Source: Pelagophyceae sp. CCMP2097 (Eukaryota > Sar > Pelagophyceae). From it: a stretch of DNA of 64,000 nucleotides. Under the pieces are notes generated by a model, which made no database searches, was not told the origin of the DNA, and saw only the letters and a program-made list of their open reading frames with translations. Position numbers and translations under genes: made by a program. This document shows, piece after piece, positions 30,272 through 42,049 of the stretch. The stretch lies in assembly GCA_026770575.1 (NCBI GenBank), contig MU657166.1:911203-975202 (forward strand). Reading direction: 5' to 3'. Positions within the stretch are counted from its first letter, which is position 1. Each line of letters opens with the position of its first letter.

Positions 30272-31904
30272 ATGCTGTGCCGGCTGCCGCGGCGGCTGCT
30301 CGGCGGCGCTTGTCACCGGGCCTTTGGCGGCGCGGGTGCTGGACCCGTGTCTGTAGCGGTGACAAGTGCAGTGACGCACGAGTTTGAGGGCGAGGGCCAC
30401 GTCGCGGTGCGGCGCGTGCTGGACGAGCTCGCGGTGCAGCCGGGCCTCTCGCTCGCGGGCGTCACCAAAACGCCGACCGCGGCGGCGGCGCTGAAGGCGC
30501 TGCGATGCGACCTCGGGGCCGGGATGCGCAACCTCGACACCGAGGACCTCAAGGGCGTCGCCACCTTCCTCCCGACGTCGCAGCCGCCCAGAATATTCAC
30601 GCACGAACCCGCGGACGGCGACGGGTTCCCCGCGGCCTTGGCCGACGAGGTCCTCTTCGCCTGCGAAGGCGCCAGGCTCTCCTTCGTTTGCCTCGCCCAA
30701 GGCGACGGAAGAAGCCTCAGGCCTTTGATGGACCGCCTCGACGGCCTCTTCCCGGGCGCTTACGTAATCGGCGCCGCGCTCGGCGATACCTCCCTGTTAA
30801 GCCTCAACGGCGACCTGGTCAACCCCGTCATTGGCGACGACGACATCGCCGGCCTCTGTGCTGAGGCTGAGGGCCCCGCGGCGGGGTCGGCGACGCTGAT
30901 CGTCGGCGCGGCACTCATCGACGCGCCTCCGCCGCGGGCATTGGCGAAAGCGCTTGCGTTGATCGCGCCGCTCCACGTCAAGCTCAACGCCACCGCTGCA
31001 AGAACGCTCTTCCTCCCCGTCGAACCCGCCGACGTTGCTGAGCCCGCTCCCGAATCCGAAGCTGCGACGGGATCGGTTGTTTTGGAGCATGCGTTTGTCG
31101 ACTGCCCACCACTGTTCATGCTCGCGGGCGTCACAATCGTCCCGGGAGAAGAGGTGCGTCTGCAAGTCGCGTGGTGGCGTGGTGGCGGGTGGCTTCTTCG
31201 CGTGGTGCAACGCGATGGCGTCGTAGGTCGTTTTGAACATCTTCGAGCCGCGGTACAGAGAAATGCTTCGCGAGTGCGTCGAGGCGAGGTCGGGGTTTGT
31301 CGTTCTGCGACCCGGCGAAGCGGTGGGCACTTTATGCTCAGTCCTCGACGCGACGCACGAGGCCGACAGCTCGAGGATCGTCGCCTTTGGCGGCCGCCGA
31401 GTGAAAGTGGACGGAGCCATGTCGCAGCGGGCAGAGTTCGGCCTACTGCGCGCTTCCGCGTGCGAGTTTGTCGCCGACGAGCCCGACGACGCGTTGGAGA
31501 AGCTCGCAGTCGCTAATGCGCTCATCGACCAAATCTGCGAGGCGTTCAACGTCGTCACCAACGAAGTCGACGCCGTCCGGGAGTACGATACCACGGCGCT
31601 CGTCGTCACGCTGAATAGCGACCTCCGCGCGGACCCGTCTTGCGAAAAGTTCAGCTGGACCATCGGCCGGTGGCGCCGACCCGCGCCTGGGAAAGGCGGA
31701 AACCCCGGACTGGTGCTTCCAGAGCGTCATGAACGTCGTACGATGCCGCGTAAAATACCACACAAACGTAGGATCGGCCACCTGGCGCACCCCGACAAGG
31801 AGCGGTGGCTTTCCGGCTTCTCGACACTGGACCGCCTCCACTCGCAAATGAAGCTCCTGGGCTCGTTCCTCGACAAAGCAAAGGGCCCCCCCGGGCCGCG
31901 ATGA
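30272..31904 (+). CDS. LON substrate-binding (LAN) domain protein with unidentified N-terminal domain
   Basis: The C-terminal half matches the LON N-terminal domain found alone or in Lon proteases: PPLFMLAGVTIVPGEEVRLQ, then VVLNIFEPRYREMLREC, VGTLCSVLDATHEAD, GRRVKV, and a helical end (EKFSWTIG, WLSGFSTLDRLHSQMKLL). An intron 31166-31226 (CAA/GTCGCG to GTAG) separates the first two motifs in phase. A second, 102-nt intron at 31670-31771 (GTGGCG to GTAG) is likely; removing it gives the normal spacing of the last helices. No ATPase or Ser-Lys protease domain follows, so this is not a Lon protease. Residues 1-250 form an alpha/beta region (AYVIGAALGDTSLLSLNG) that I cannot assign. The first 25 residues are Arg-rich and could be an organelle presequence. 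Confidence 0.8.
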
Positions 31905-32064
31905 CGTAACCGATTTTATGCCCCGCGCCATAGCCATCCCGCAGCATCGACCGCCCCAGCAGCAGCATCCCGGGGCCCGACCGTCCTTCCCGGCGCGGGA
32001 GTCCACATGCGGAGAGTGGCGTGGGCGGCGTCGGTTACGAATCCGGGGCGCCTCGCGGTTGGTC

Positions 32065-32495
32065 TCACGCGAGCTTTGAGATGATGTCGCGGAGTTGGTT
32101 CTCGTCGGCCCCCGAGAAGCGTTCGACTTCGACCCCGCGCTTGAAGAAGACAAACGTGGGCATGGAGGAAACAGAGTGCTTCTGCGCCAACGCTTTGACG
32201 GCGTCGACATCGACGGAAAGAAACGCGGCTTGCCTCGAATGGCGTTCGGACATCGAAGCGTACTTGGGCTTGAATTGCTGGCACGGACCTGCGCGCGCCT
32301 CGAACCGCGGAACGCTCCCCGTCGGGCCCGCCCCGTCGCACGCCCCTCGACGCACCACACCACGTGGCCCAAAAGTCGACGACGACGAGCTTGGACCCGG
32401 CCGTCTTCAGCTCGCGCCTACGAGCCGCCCGTCCACCTCTCCCCGGGACGCGTCATCGCGCCGGAAACGCACGCAAAGGCAGCCTCGCTTGCCAT
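32065..32495 (-). CDS. TRX: Thioredoxin
   Basis: A disulfide reductase. The active site WCGPC is split by an intron: exon 2 ends KLVVVDFWATWCG and exon 3 starts PCQQFKPKYASM. Junctions in phase are 32472-32418 (GTGCGT to TAG) and 32355-32289 (GTGCGT to CAG). The rest is typical: FLSVDVDAVKALAQKHSV, the cis-proline in SSMPTFVFFKRG, and a short C-terminal helix. The start at 32495 (MASEAAFARELK) gives a cytosolic-length protein. The frame is open further upstream (ISLDELKKIEGGTVKA), so the true start may be earlier, possibly joined to the leader exon at 33097. Total length from 32495 is about 102 residues. Confidence 0.9.
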
Positions 32496-32699
32496 GGCCT
32501 TGACCGTGCCACCCTCGATCTTTTTCAGCTCGTCGAGCGAAATCGTCTTCGCCGACTTGAGCGTGCGCCCGCCTGCGCACGGAGGTGATCCCTTATCGCT
32601 CTGCAACATATATATCTCGGACGCCGTGAGGCTCGCGCGTCGACGGCGCTGCGGCCGCCTTGCCGCCGCCGCCGGGAGCCGCCGTCGCGCTCGCGCCCT

Positions 32700-33097
32700 G
32701 ATTACGCCGTCGAAGATCCGCGCCCGGCCCGCGGCGGCGGGCGGCCGAGCCGCAGACAAGGCGGCGTCGGTCGAGGCGGAGGAGGGGTATACAGACGCGG
32801 CTTCAAGGACGGGTCCAAAGGCTGGGTCGAAGAACGACGCGATGAAGCTGCGCGGGTAAAGTGACTTATGCAAAGTCTTAATTGAAGAACGGACCTCGTG
32901 ACGAGTTCGAAGAGTCTGCCGATGGCGCCGCGGTTCGGTTGGAGGTCACCACCCCGAGATACCGCCAACGCCGCCGCCGCGTGCGAATGCTCCGCGCGCC
33001 ACGCTTTCGAGGTGCGCGGCGACAGGCCCGCCACCGGCGCCGCGCTCGACGCGCACGCCACGCGCAGCAGCAACGCAGCGAGGAGCGAGGTCTTCAT
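32700..33097 (-). CDS. Leader-type exon(s), possible 5' part of the thioredoxin gene
   Basis: ATG 33097 begins a clear signal peptide (MKTSLLAALLLRVACASSA) followed by an Arg/Ser/Ala-rich region resembling a heterokont plastid transit peptide, then RGAIGRLFELVT. An intron 32894-32848 (GTCCGT to CGCAG) would join in phase to SFIASFFDPAFGPVLEAAS. After that, low-complexity Ala/Pro sequence makes the frame unclear. The strand and spacing allow it to be the 5' end of the thioredoxin gene, giving a plastid or secreted thioredoxin. It could equally be a separate small secreted protein. Confidence 0.4.
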
Positions 33098-33527
33098 GAC
33101 TTCACGTCTATCGCCGACTCGAAAAGGTCCTTCGCGGTGAACACACACTTTTTTCACTTCTCGTCTTAACGCACCGCGGTACGACGACGAACGGCGCGAT
33201 GGGGGCGGGGAGGCTCGGAACCTGGCCCACCTCGGGGCTCTTATACCGCCTCGCAAGCGGGGAGTGGATCCGAGCTCCTCGCCAGAGTTGCCAGAGGCCT
33301 CCCGAGTCGGGTCGCCTGCCGAACCGCAAGGGACGCGGCCGGACGGCTTGCCATTAGGCACCGATGGGGAGCCGGCAAGCTCCCGAGGACATCTGCCGCG
33401 AGACCGCCAGGCTCTCAAAGGAGGGACCCGTCCCCGCCCGCGTCCCTGACCCGCCCGCTTCCGGCGGACGAATCCAGAGGAATGGCGCTTCACGCGCGCC
33501 GCGGCATCGCAGGCCGGCCACTTCGAC
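33098..33527. other. Intergenic region between divergent genes
   Basis: It separates the leader exon (minus) from the deacetylase gene (plus). The open frames have no recognisable features. It presumably contains both promoters. Confidence 0.4.
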
Positions 33528-36071
33528 ATGCTGCTCCCCTCGGCGGCGTCGCCCCTCGGCTTCAAGTCCCTTCATAGCTCGCAGCGCCTTTTGGGGAGAC
33601 CTCCCGACGCTCACCCGAGGCACGACGCGTCTGATGCGCGGCGCTGTAGGCTTGACATCGCCGCGTCGAGCCAGGACGATTCGAGCGTCGCGTCGCCGTC
33701 GTCGGGCGCGGCTCTTGCTTCGCCGACCGCGATGCTCGACAGCCCGCTGACGCTGCCAGACTGCGGCACGGCGCCGTCGGCAGAGGAGCGACGACCAGCG
33801 GCGCTGGCTGCGGTGCGGCGGACGCTCGTCGTGACGCGCGTCCGCCGCGTCCCGCGCCGACCCGAAAGTGGCGCCAGTGGCGAGCGATGCCATAGGCACG
33901 TTGAATGCGCGAATCATAGGCACGTTGAGTGTGCGAACCATATAACTCCTGCAGCCAGCGGCAAGGACTACCTCGCCGGCCACGACGACGACCCCGACGA
34001 GGAAGGTGCGAAAAGCCTCGTCGACGATACGCCAGCCGCCGAGGCATGGTCCATGGCCGATCAAGGCCGTTCCTAGGCGAGCCGCCCAAGGCGGCGGTGC
34101 CGGCGGGCGTGTCCCCCGAGCAGCCGGAGCGCGTCACCGCCGTGTGCGTCTTCTTTTTTTGCCCGGGGGTGCGACTAACGCGTTTTTAGGTACAACGCGC
34201 TGCGGTCCGTGCCGTGGAGCAGTCGGGGCGTGCGCCTGGTAGAAGCTCTGGAACTGACGACGTCGCCGACGCTGTCGTCCGCTTTGGATGACGGCATCGG
34301 CGGCTGGGCCGCGCCGCTGGAACCGCAGCTCGCGCCGCTGCAAGAGGAATCCAACGGCGGTGCGACCACGTCCCCATTGGGGAAAGAGTTGCCCGTCACG
34401 GGGAGTTTCTCGACTGGGCCGTCGTAGGGGGTTCGCCTTCTCGGTCGCTGAAGCGTCCTCCTCGGCGGACCTCGAGCGTGAGCTATCTCTTTGACGATGT
34501 TGAGCCAATCGTGCTCCGCGTGCACGATCTCGAGTACCTTTCTCGCATCGCAACAGAGGTAGAAAAGCTGAATTCCGCAGAGGCGGGTCCCGCGACGAAG
34601 CGGCCGCGCAAGCTGGAGCTGTACCGCTGCGTCAGCGTGACCATGACGGGAGACACGTACGCCAGCGCGCGGTCCTTGCACGCCGCGCTCTGCGCCTCGT
34701 TCGCCTGCTGCCGCGCGGCGCGAACCTGCGCCGGAATCTCTCCGGGCACTCGCAGGGGCAGAGACGGTCCTCTGACGGCCCGGTCCTTTGTGGCTCAGAG
34801 ACGGTCCTCTGACGGCCCGCGGTCCTCGACGCTCGACGGCGCTAGGTCGACGCCGTCGTGCGCGGCGAGTTCCGCAACGCGTTTTGCGTCGTGCGGCCGC
34901 CGGGACACCACGCCGGCTCGCGCGGCTCGACGTGCGACGCCGCTGCCGCAGCGGCCGCCGACGGCGCCGCGGCCTCGGGCGTCGACGGCGCGGACGGCGC
35001 CGCGGCCTCGGGCGCCGACGGCGCGGCCACCAACGGTGTGGGCGGCGCGGCTGCCGGCGAGGGGGTCGCCGACGGTGCGGCGGACAGCGCGGTGGACGGC
35101 GCTGCTGCGGCGTCGTCGGACGCATCCGGCGGCCGCCTCGTGGGCCAGGGCTTTTGCCTCATCAACCACGTCGCCGTGGCGGCGCGCTACGCGCTGACGA
35201 ACCACGCCGACGCCGTGCGGCGCGTGGCCGTGATAGACTGGGATCTGCGCCAAAGCTGAGCGGGTGAATATCGGCAAACCCTTTGGAAATAGGCAGAGGG
35301 TGGTCCGGGGACGGTGATCCAATGGTCTCCGAGCGTGGCGCTTAGGCACCACGGCAACGGCACGGAGGAGATCTTGTGTTCCGCGGACGGCCCTTTGGCG
35401 AGAGACCGCCTGCGCGAGAGTGTGCTATTTTGCAGTATCCACGGCGCGACTCCCGCGGGCCAGGAGCCGGCGCTCTTCCCGGGCACGGCGCAGACTTCCT
35501 CTTCGAATGATCGCCGGCCGGGGGAGCCCTTTAATGTGGCCTTGCCTCGAGGCACCGGCCCGGCAGAATTCCTAGAGCGGTTCAAAGACGTCGTTGCGGC
35601 GGCCGAGGCGTTCCGGCCGGACCTGGTCATCATCTCGTGCGGGTTCGACGCGCACAAGGATGATCTCTTTCGGTTCTTTAAATTGAATGATCGGACTTTC
35701 AAGGTCATGACGGAAATGGTTCTCGATTTGGCGCACCGCTGCTGCGACGACCGCCTCGTCTCCGTCCTCGAAGGCGGCTACTCCATCCCGACTTTGGTCC
35801 GCTGCGCCACGGTGAGTTGAAACGACTTCTGCTTCGTCGACTCCCACTTTGACACGTTTTCCCTTCGACGAATTCCTGAAAACGGACTGGCCAAGACTTG
35901 CCAAGGGACTTTCCGCCCTAGGTACACACCAAGTCTTTGGCGACGTACGGACAGCCCGGCCCGGTGACGTTCCAGGCCAACCGTGCCGCGAGCCCCGTGC
36001 CGTCGGACGCGGCTGCGGAGTCGCCGAACGGCAAGCCGGTTCGAACTCGCAAACCGAGGACATTCGAGTAG
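33528..36071 (+). CDS. Histone deacetylase, class II-like
   Basis: Zn-dependent lysine deacetylase. Inferred introns: 34006-34076, 34144-34189, 34424-34482, one ending at 34845, 35247-35345 and 35812-35921. Catalytic parts in order: GVSPEQPERVTAVYNAL, LRVHDLEYLSRI, GDTYASARSLHAAL, FCVVRPPGHHAG (active-site His pair), GFCLINHVAVAARYAL, VIDWDLHHGNGT (two zinc ligands), ISCGFDAHKDD (third zinc ligand) and VSVLEGGY. All catalytic residues are present. Joining DWD to HHGNGT needs a GC donor (CT/GCGCCA) at 35247; no GT donor exists before the in-frame stop. The intron ending at 34845 may also start with GC (near 34717-34721) or with a weak GTGG. An Ala/Asp/Gly repeat is inserted after RPPGHHAG. The N-terminus has a duplicated 24-base unit (RHVECANH twice). 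The first 150 residues and the start are uncertain. Confidence 0.85.
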
Positions 36072-36295
36072 CCGAGGAGCCGCCGCTGCTTTGTGGCACC
36101 CGATCGGCCGCCGATGATTTTAGACGCTGATTCACGTCTCCATCATGGGTGCGGCTGGCCCAAAGGGTCTCTGGAGAAGATCCATCGGAGTGGCCCAACC
36201 CCTTTCAGATCGAAGCCAAAAGGGCCCCTTCTCTTGCCGCGGTTTTCCTGTGCAAAACCCGGGGCAGAGCGGTTTGCTCGACGAGGACGAGAATC

Positions 36296-37532
36296 ATGGC
36301 GGCGCCGTCGTCTACCGTGGCCTGGCTGCGCGAGGCGGTCCCACGCCGCGATGGGCAGATCGCGGCGGCCCGGCTGCACTACGACGGCGTCGAGCAGATG
36401 GGCGCGCTGAATGCGGCAGTGTATGGAGTCGGCGCTTTGGAGACGTGGGGTGCCGCCTCAGCAGCGCGCGGCGCGGCCCACGCCGTCGACGGCGCGCACG
36501 CCGCGCTCGGAGACCTGCGCGGCCGCGTCGCAGCCCTCGAGGCAGAGGCTGTCGGCCAGGCGCGGCGCACGACGCAGGCGGACGCGCGCGCCGCGCGGCT
36601 TTGCGACGACGCGGACGCCCGCGGCCGCGCAGACGGCGCCTCGTACGCCCAGCGCCTCGCGGTGGCCGAGAACCGCGCCGCAAACGCCGAGCGCGCCGCC
36701 CACGACGCCCTCGCCGCGGCGCGGGCGGCCGGGGCGGCGGGCGCGGACGGCGCCTCGTATTCGCAGCGCCTCTCTGCCGCCGAGGCGCGCGCCTCCAACG
36801 CCGAGCGCGCCGCGCACGACGCTTTAGCTTCGGCGCGGGCCGCCAACGCGGCTTTTTCGGCGTCTGGCGGCGACTCTGAGCTGCAGCGGCGCTTTGCTCG
36901 CTTGGAGGCGGTGGTTGACCTTCAGCAGTCGCAGCTCCAGGGCGGCCTCGCGCTGACCCGCGGCGGCGACGACGGCCGCGCCGAGCGGTCGCTGGTGCGG
37001 TCGGAGCGCGAGGCGGCGGCGTCGCGCGCGGCCGTCGACGAACTGCGGTCGCGGCTGCAACGGGCCGAGGCGCGCGCCGACGACGAGCAGGCGCGCGGCG
37101 ACGCGACGCGCGAGCGGTGTGCGCGCGCCGAAGAGCAGAGCCTTTCTCTGCGGGCGGCGGTGGAGTCGCTCGGCACGGAATTCCGGCAGCGCCTGGAGGA
37201 CCTCGCCGCGGATCACGTCGACTCGAGGGAACGCACCGCGTGCGTTCGTGTGCCGGTCCCGCGCGGGGCCCCGACGCGCTTCAAACAGGCGCGGCGAGCA
37301 GCGGCTCGTGGCCGTCGAGGCGCGCGTCCAGGACGGCGCTTTGTCGACTGCGACGCGTTTGGATATGCTCACCGTCGAGTTCAATTTCCACCGCGAGCAC
37401 CAGACGCGCCTCGAGGAACAGATGCGCCAGCTCCGCGACGGCGGCGACGACGACGACCTCCTATCACCACTGCCGACGGCAAACTCGCGAGCCGACACGC
37501 CGAAATCCCCGGGCTTCTCCGGGCCCGCGTGA
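36296..37532 (+). CDS. Coiled-coil protein
   Basis: Two exons, 36296-37239 and 37289-37532, join in phase across a 49-nt intron (GTGCGT to CAG) to give 395 residues. Almost the whole protein is Ala/Arg/Glu-rich heptad repeat, including a duplicated block (ADGASYAQRL and ADGASYSQRL, each followed by ANAERAAHDALA or its near copy). The C-terminus has VAVEARVQDGAL, FHREHQTRLEEQMRQL, an acidic stretch and Ser/Pro-rich end. This suggests a structural or cytoskeletal protein. No family is identified. High Ala content could produce coiled-coil-like signal by composition alone. Confidence 0.65.
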
Positions 37533-37919
37533 CAGGCCGTGCTCCGAGCGATGTGCACGGTCCCTTAGTGTTGTGTTGCCGCGCCCACAAACTGACGACT
37601 ACGGGGGACTCTATGGTCCTCCGTCGGGGAATGGTCCGGGGACTGCGGGCAGGGAGTCGTCACGGGCACTGGTCAGAAGTCTACTGCCGTCGTGGAGAAA
37701 GGACCTCATGAGACGAATGTTTTGGCGATAGCTTTGTAGCGCCGTTCCGCGCATTCCGCCCGGGCGCACTCGGGGGTCACGTTCACACGAGGGCCGCGAA
37801 AGCCCGTCGTCGGCCGGAGCTTGCCGAGGCTGTGCCGCCCGGCCTCGTGCGCGCCCAAACTTGTGGGGCCTTTGCGTTTCAAGGGTCGAAACGTCGCGTC
37901 TAGACGTCCGCGCAAAGCC

Positions 37920-38406
37920 ATGGCGGATTCGCAGTCGTGGTCGCCCATGTTCAACGCCGGCTGGGTGGCGCAGACGCACAAGTTCCCGAAATCGGACATT
38001 GCGAGCGTCGAAAAGGCCCGAGCCTCGGACGCGGTGCGGTGCCTAACAACCTATCAAAAAGAATACCGACCCATGCACGCCCGCCCGCCGCCGTCCGAAC
38101 TGCCGTGAGTACACAGCGTCGTCCCGTGGCGTGTTCACCTTTGGGCGCGGCAGCCGCCCTCTGGGGCGCCGGCGCGCCGAAACATCGCGGCGCAGGCCGC
38201 AAGTCGTCAAGCGGCGGAATTTCTCGCACGTCCGATCGAGTTCCGTCATCAAGGACGATCCATCGGCGCGGAAGCAGCTCATCGCGTCGAGGTGGCAGAC
38301 GCCGAGGAACCACCGCGGGCCGTTGGAGGCGCCAAAGGTCTCCGAGACGGAACGAATCCTCCGCGGCCCCGACCGGCCCAAAGGCTTCAAGCCAAACCCG
38401 CGCTGA
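37920..38406 (+). CDS. Small conserved-looking protein of unknown function
   Basis: Exons 37920-38104 and 38196-38406 join in phase across a 91-nt intron (GTGAGT to CAG), giving 131 residues. The composition is not low-complexity: MADSQSWSPMFNAGWVAQTH, then TTYQKEYRPMH, and after the splice VVKRRNFSHVRSSS, RKQLIASRWQTPRN and GPDRPKGFKPNPR. Aromatic, Pro and basic residues are spread as in small microtubule- or flagellum-associated proteins, but I recognise no family. Support comes from the clean splice phase and the complex sequence. Confidence 0.6.
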
Positions 38407-38564
38407 GGAAACTCGTCTCTCCAGACGAGGCGAGGCGATCTCCTCTCTTTGCCTCTCTTAACAAACCATGCCCGAGGTCCAACGAAACCATGTCAGAGGA
38501 AAGTCCAGCATGCAGGATGAGGCTCGACCCGAGCACACGCCGGGTTTTGAGTCCGCTGCCAACA

Positions 38565-39502
38565 TTAGATTGCGACATTCCAGAGCCGCGCCGTCTCGTC
38601 GGCGCTCGCCGTCACGACGCGCTCGCCGTCGGGCGAGAACGCGCAGCTCGTGACGCCGCCGGTGTGCCCCTCAAGCGTATTCAGCAGAGCGCCCGTCTCG
38701 GCGTCCCAGTGCCGCGCCCACTTTTCGTAGATCGCTATCGCGATGAGCTTGCCGTTGGGCGAGAATGCGCAGCACGTGACGCAGGCGATGTGCCCCTCGA
38801 GCGTATTCAGCAGCACGCCCGTCTCGGCGTCCCAGAGCCGCGCAGTCGTGTCCTCGCTCGTCGTCACGATGCGCTTGCCGTCGGGCGAGAACGCGCAGAA
38901 CCAGATGTGGTCGGTGTGCCCCTGGAGCATCGTCAGCAGCGCGCCCGTCTCGGTGTCCCAGAGCTGCGCCTTCCCGTCGTTGCTCGCCGTCACGAGGCGC
39001 TTGCCGTGGGACGAGAACGCGCAGCTCATGACGCCGCCGGTGTGTTCCTCCAGCGTCGTCAGCAGCGCGCCCGTCTCGGCGTCCCACAGCCGCACCGTCC
39101 CGTCGTGGCTCGCCGTCATGAGGCGCTTGCCGTCGGGCGAGAACGCGCAGCTCATACCATGCCGATGTGCCCCTTGAGGATTGCCGTGCCCTTCAGGATG
39201 CGGTCGTTCCAGATGAGTTCGCGCACGACCGGCGCCACGGCCTGCACAGCTCGTGCGACTCGGTTAGTCAAATAAAGCCCGTTCGTTGATGCCGCCAGCC
39301 GCAGAAAGAGCGCGAGGAGATCTGGCTGCTCGAACGCCTCGAGTGCCGGCGCGGCGGCGGCGCCCGGCTGCACGACCTGCGGGGGGTCGCCGCCCAGCAT
39401 TGCTTCGTCTTCGTCCTCGGCCTGTCCCGCCGGCCGCACGTCATCCTCGATGGAGCGCCTGCCGCCTGCCTCGCTCGAGCGCCCGCTGCCTGGTCGCGAC
39501 AT
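38565..39502 (-). pseudogene. WD40 repeat protein copy B, frameshifted
   Basis: The N-terminus (MSRPGSGRSSEAGGRRSIED) matches copy A at 17683, including QAEDEDEAMLGGDP and ELIWNDRILKGTAILKGH. Directly after that, near 39156, one base is missing: the sequence reads GGCATGGTATGAGC where GGCATGGTCATGAGC would keep frame. A stop follows at once in the old frame. The WD40 units continue in the next frame, but there are only five (copy A has seven) and they are more diverged (IAIAIYEKWARHWD). One base change could be a sequencing error, but the low repeat count also suggests decay. If translated from an internal Met (39155) it would give a partial propeller. Confidence 0.75.
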
Positions 39503-39939
39503 GGGGACTCGCTAGGCGCCGACGTCCGGGTTGCACTTGTGCACACCAGGGCGGCCCGGCGGCCTGCGTCGGCGGGACGCGCAGTCGACGCGCCGGCGAG
39601 CGGGGTCGTGCGAGGCGCAGCGCGCGAGGCACTCGGCGCAGGACGCGTGGGCACAGGCGACATGGATCGACTGCGAGACAGTGCGAGAAGTCATTCGGGG
39701 CTCTAGCTTCGGGTCTGGAGACAATCACGCGATACCGAGTGTTCGGTCCTCCAGGCCACGCGCCCAGGCTTGTGCAGGCAGCTCAGTGGGGCCGTCGCAC
39801 GGTCTCGACAGAGACTAAGTCCGTGGGCGACGAAACATCGATGCCGGCAGCGCCACACCTCGCAGTAGACCGGCTCCATAGTACAGAGCAGTGCCTTGGG
39901 GCGCTTATGATGGTCCGGCGCCGGGCAGAGCGAGTGGAA
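39503..39939. other. Intergenic region downstream of HSP90
   Basis: About 440 bp between WD40 copy B and the HSP90 stop. Similarity to the region upstream of WD40 copy A (around CACAAGTGCAACCCGGACGT) shows the duplicated segment included 5' flanking DNA. A Cys-rich minus-strand frame (CAHASCAECLARC, near 39640) is noted but has no clear gene structure. Confidence 0.45.
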
Positions 39940-42017
39940 CTAGTCCACCTGCTCCATCGTCGACTCGCCGTCGGCGTCCTCCTCCTCGAGGGGCGGGAGG
40001 TCGTCCATGTCGGCGTCGACCTCATCCTCGTCGTCGTCGATGGAGAGGCCCAGCTTGATGAGGCGGTGGATGCGCGACGCAAACGTCGACGGCTCGTCCA
40101 GAGTGAAGCCGGACGTGAGGAGCGACGTGTCGTACAGTAGCCAGATGAGGTCCTTGACCGTCTTGTCGGACTGGTCTGCCTCCGCCTTGTCGCGCAGCGA
40201 CCTAAATGAGTAAGGTTCAAGCAGAAAAACGAGACGGACCCCGAATGCAAAGCACGCACTTGACGATGGGGTTGTTGGGGTTGATCTCCATGGTCTTCTT
40301 GGAGGACATGTAGGCCGAGGAGGACGAGTCGCGGAGCGCCTGGGCCTTCATGATGCGTTCCATGTTCGCCGACCAGCCGTACTCGCCCGTGACGAGCACG
40401 CAGGGCGAGTCCGCCAAGCGCATGGAGACGACGACCTTGTCGACCTTGTCGTCTAACACTTCCTTCATGAGCTTGCACAAGCCCTCGGTGGCGGCGCGCG
40501 CCTCCTCCATCTCCTTCTTCTCCTCCTCCGTCTCCTCCATCTTCAGGCCCTCCTTGGTCGCGGAGAGGAGCTTCTTGCCCTCGTACTCCTTGAGCTGCTG
40601 GACGCAGTACTCGTCCATGGGGTCCGTCATGAAGATGACCTCGTAGCCCTTCTTCTTCAGCTTCTCCAGGAAGGGCGACGTCTCCACGGCGCGCTTCGAT
40701 TCGCCCGTGATGTAGTACATGCCCGGCTGGTTGTCCGTCATGCGCGCGATGTAGTCGTCGAGCGACGACATCTCCTCGCCAGACTTGGTCGTGTGGTACC
40801 GCAGCAGCTTGGCAATCTTGGACCGGTTCGTAGAGTCCTCGTGCACGCCGAGCTTGAGGTTCTTGTTAAAGGCCTCGTAGAACTTCTTGTACTTGTCCTC
40901 GTCCTCCGCCACCTCGTTGAACAGCTCGATGGACTTCTTCACCAGGTTCTTCTTGATCACCTTCAGGATCTTGTTCTGCTGCAGCGTCTCGCGCGAAATG
41001 TTCAACGGGAGGTCCTCCGAGTCGACGATGCCCTTGACGAACGTCAGGAACTCGGGCATCAAATCCTCGCAGTTGTCCATGATGAAGACGCGGCGGACGT
41101 AGAGCTTAATGTTGTTAAACTTCTTCTTCGAGCCGCCCTCGAACATGTCGAACGGCGCGCGACGCGGCAGGAAGAGCACGGACCGGAACTCGAGCTGGCC
41201 CTCGACGGAGAAGTGCTTGACCGCGGCGTGGTCCTCCCAGTCGTTCGTAAGCGACTTGTAAAAAGAGGCGTACTCCTCCTGAGTGACCTCGTCGGGCTTG
41301 CGCATCCAGATGGGCTTCTGGCCGTTGAGGTGGTCCCACTCGTGCGTCACCTCCTTGATCTTCTTGGTCTTGCGTTCCTTCTTGGTCTCCGACTCGTCCA
41401 CGTCCTCCACCTTGGGCGCGTCGTCGTCCGCGTCCTCCTCCTCGTCGTCGTCGTCGTCGTCCGTGACCTCCTTCTCCTGCGTCTTCTCGACGTAGAGCTT
41501 GATGGGGAAGCCCACGAATTCAGAGTGCTTCTTCACCAAGTCCTTGAGGCGGCGCTCCTCGAGGTACTCGGCCATGTCCTCCTTCATCGTCAGGACGATG
41601 CGCGTGCCGCGGCCGATGCGCTTGGCCTCGGGCGCGTCCGGGACGACGGTGAAGGACCCGCCGGCGGCGGACTCCCAAGTGTACTGCTCGTCGTCGTTGT
41701 GCTTCGACGTCACCACCACTTTCTCCGCGACCAGGTAGGCCGAGTAGAACCCGACGCCGAACTGGCCGATCATGGAGATGTCGGCGCCCGCGGACAAGGC
41801 CTCCATAAAGGCCTTGGTGCCCGACTTTGCGATCGTGCCCAAATTGTTGATCAGGTCCGCCTTGGTCATGCCGATGCCCGTGTCCGCAATCGTGAGCGTG
41901 TTGTTCGCCTTGTCCGGGACGATGTGGATCTCCAGGTTGGGCTCGGCCTCGAGCACGGAGGCATCCGTCAACGAGACGTAGCGAATTTTGTCCAGCGCGT
42001 CCGAGGCATTGGAGATG

Positions 42018-42049
<32 letters not shown>

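Noticed and set aside
34175..35125. 316-codon minus-strand frame opposite the deacetylase
   Set aside because: Arg/Pro-rich shadow of the Ala/Asp/Gly repeat inside the deacetylase.
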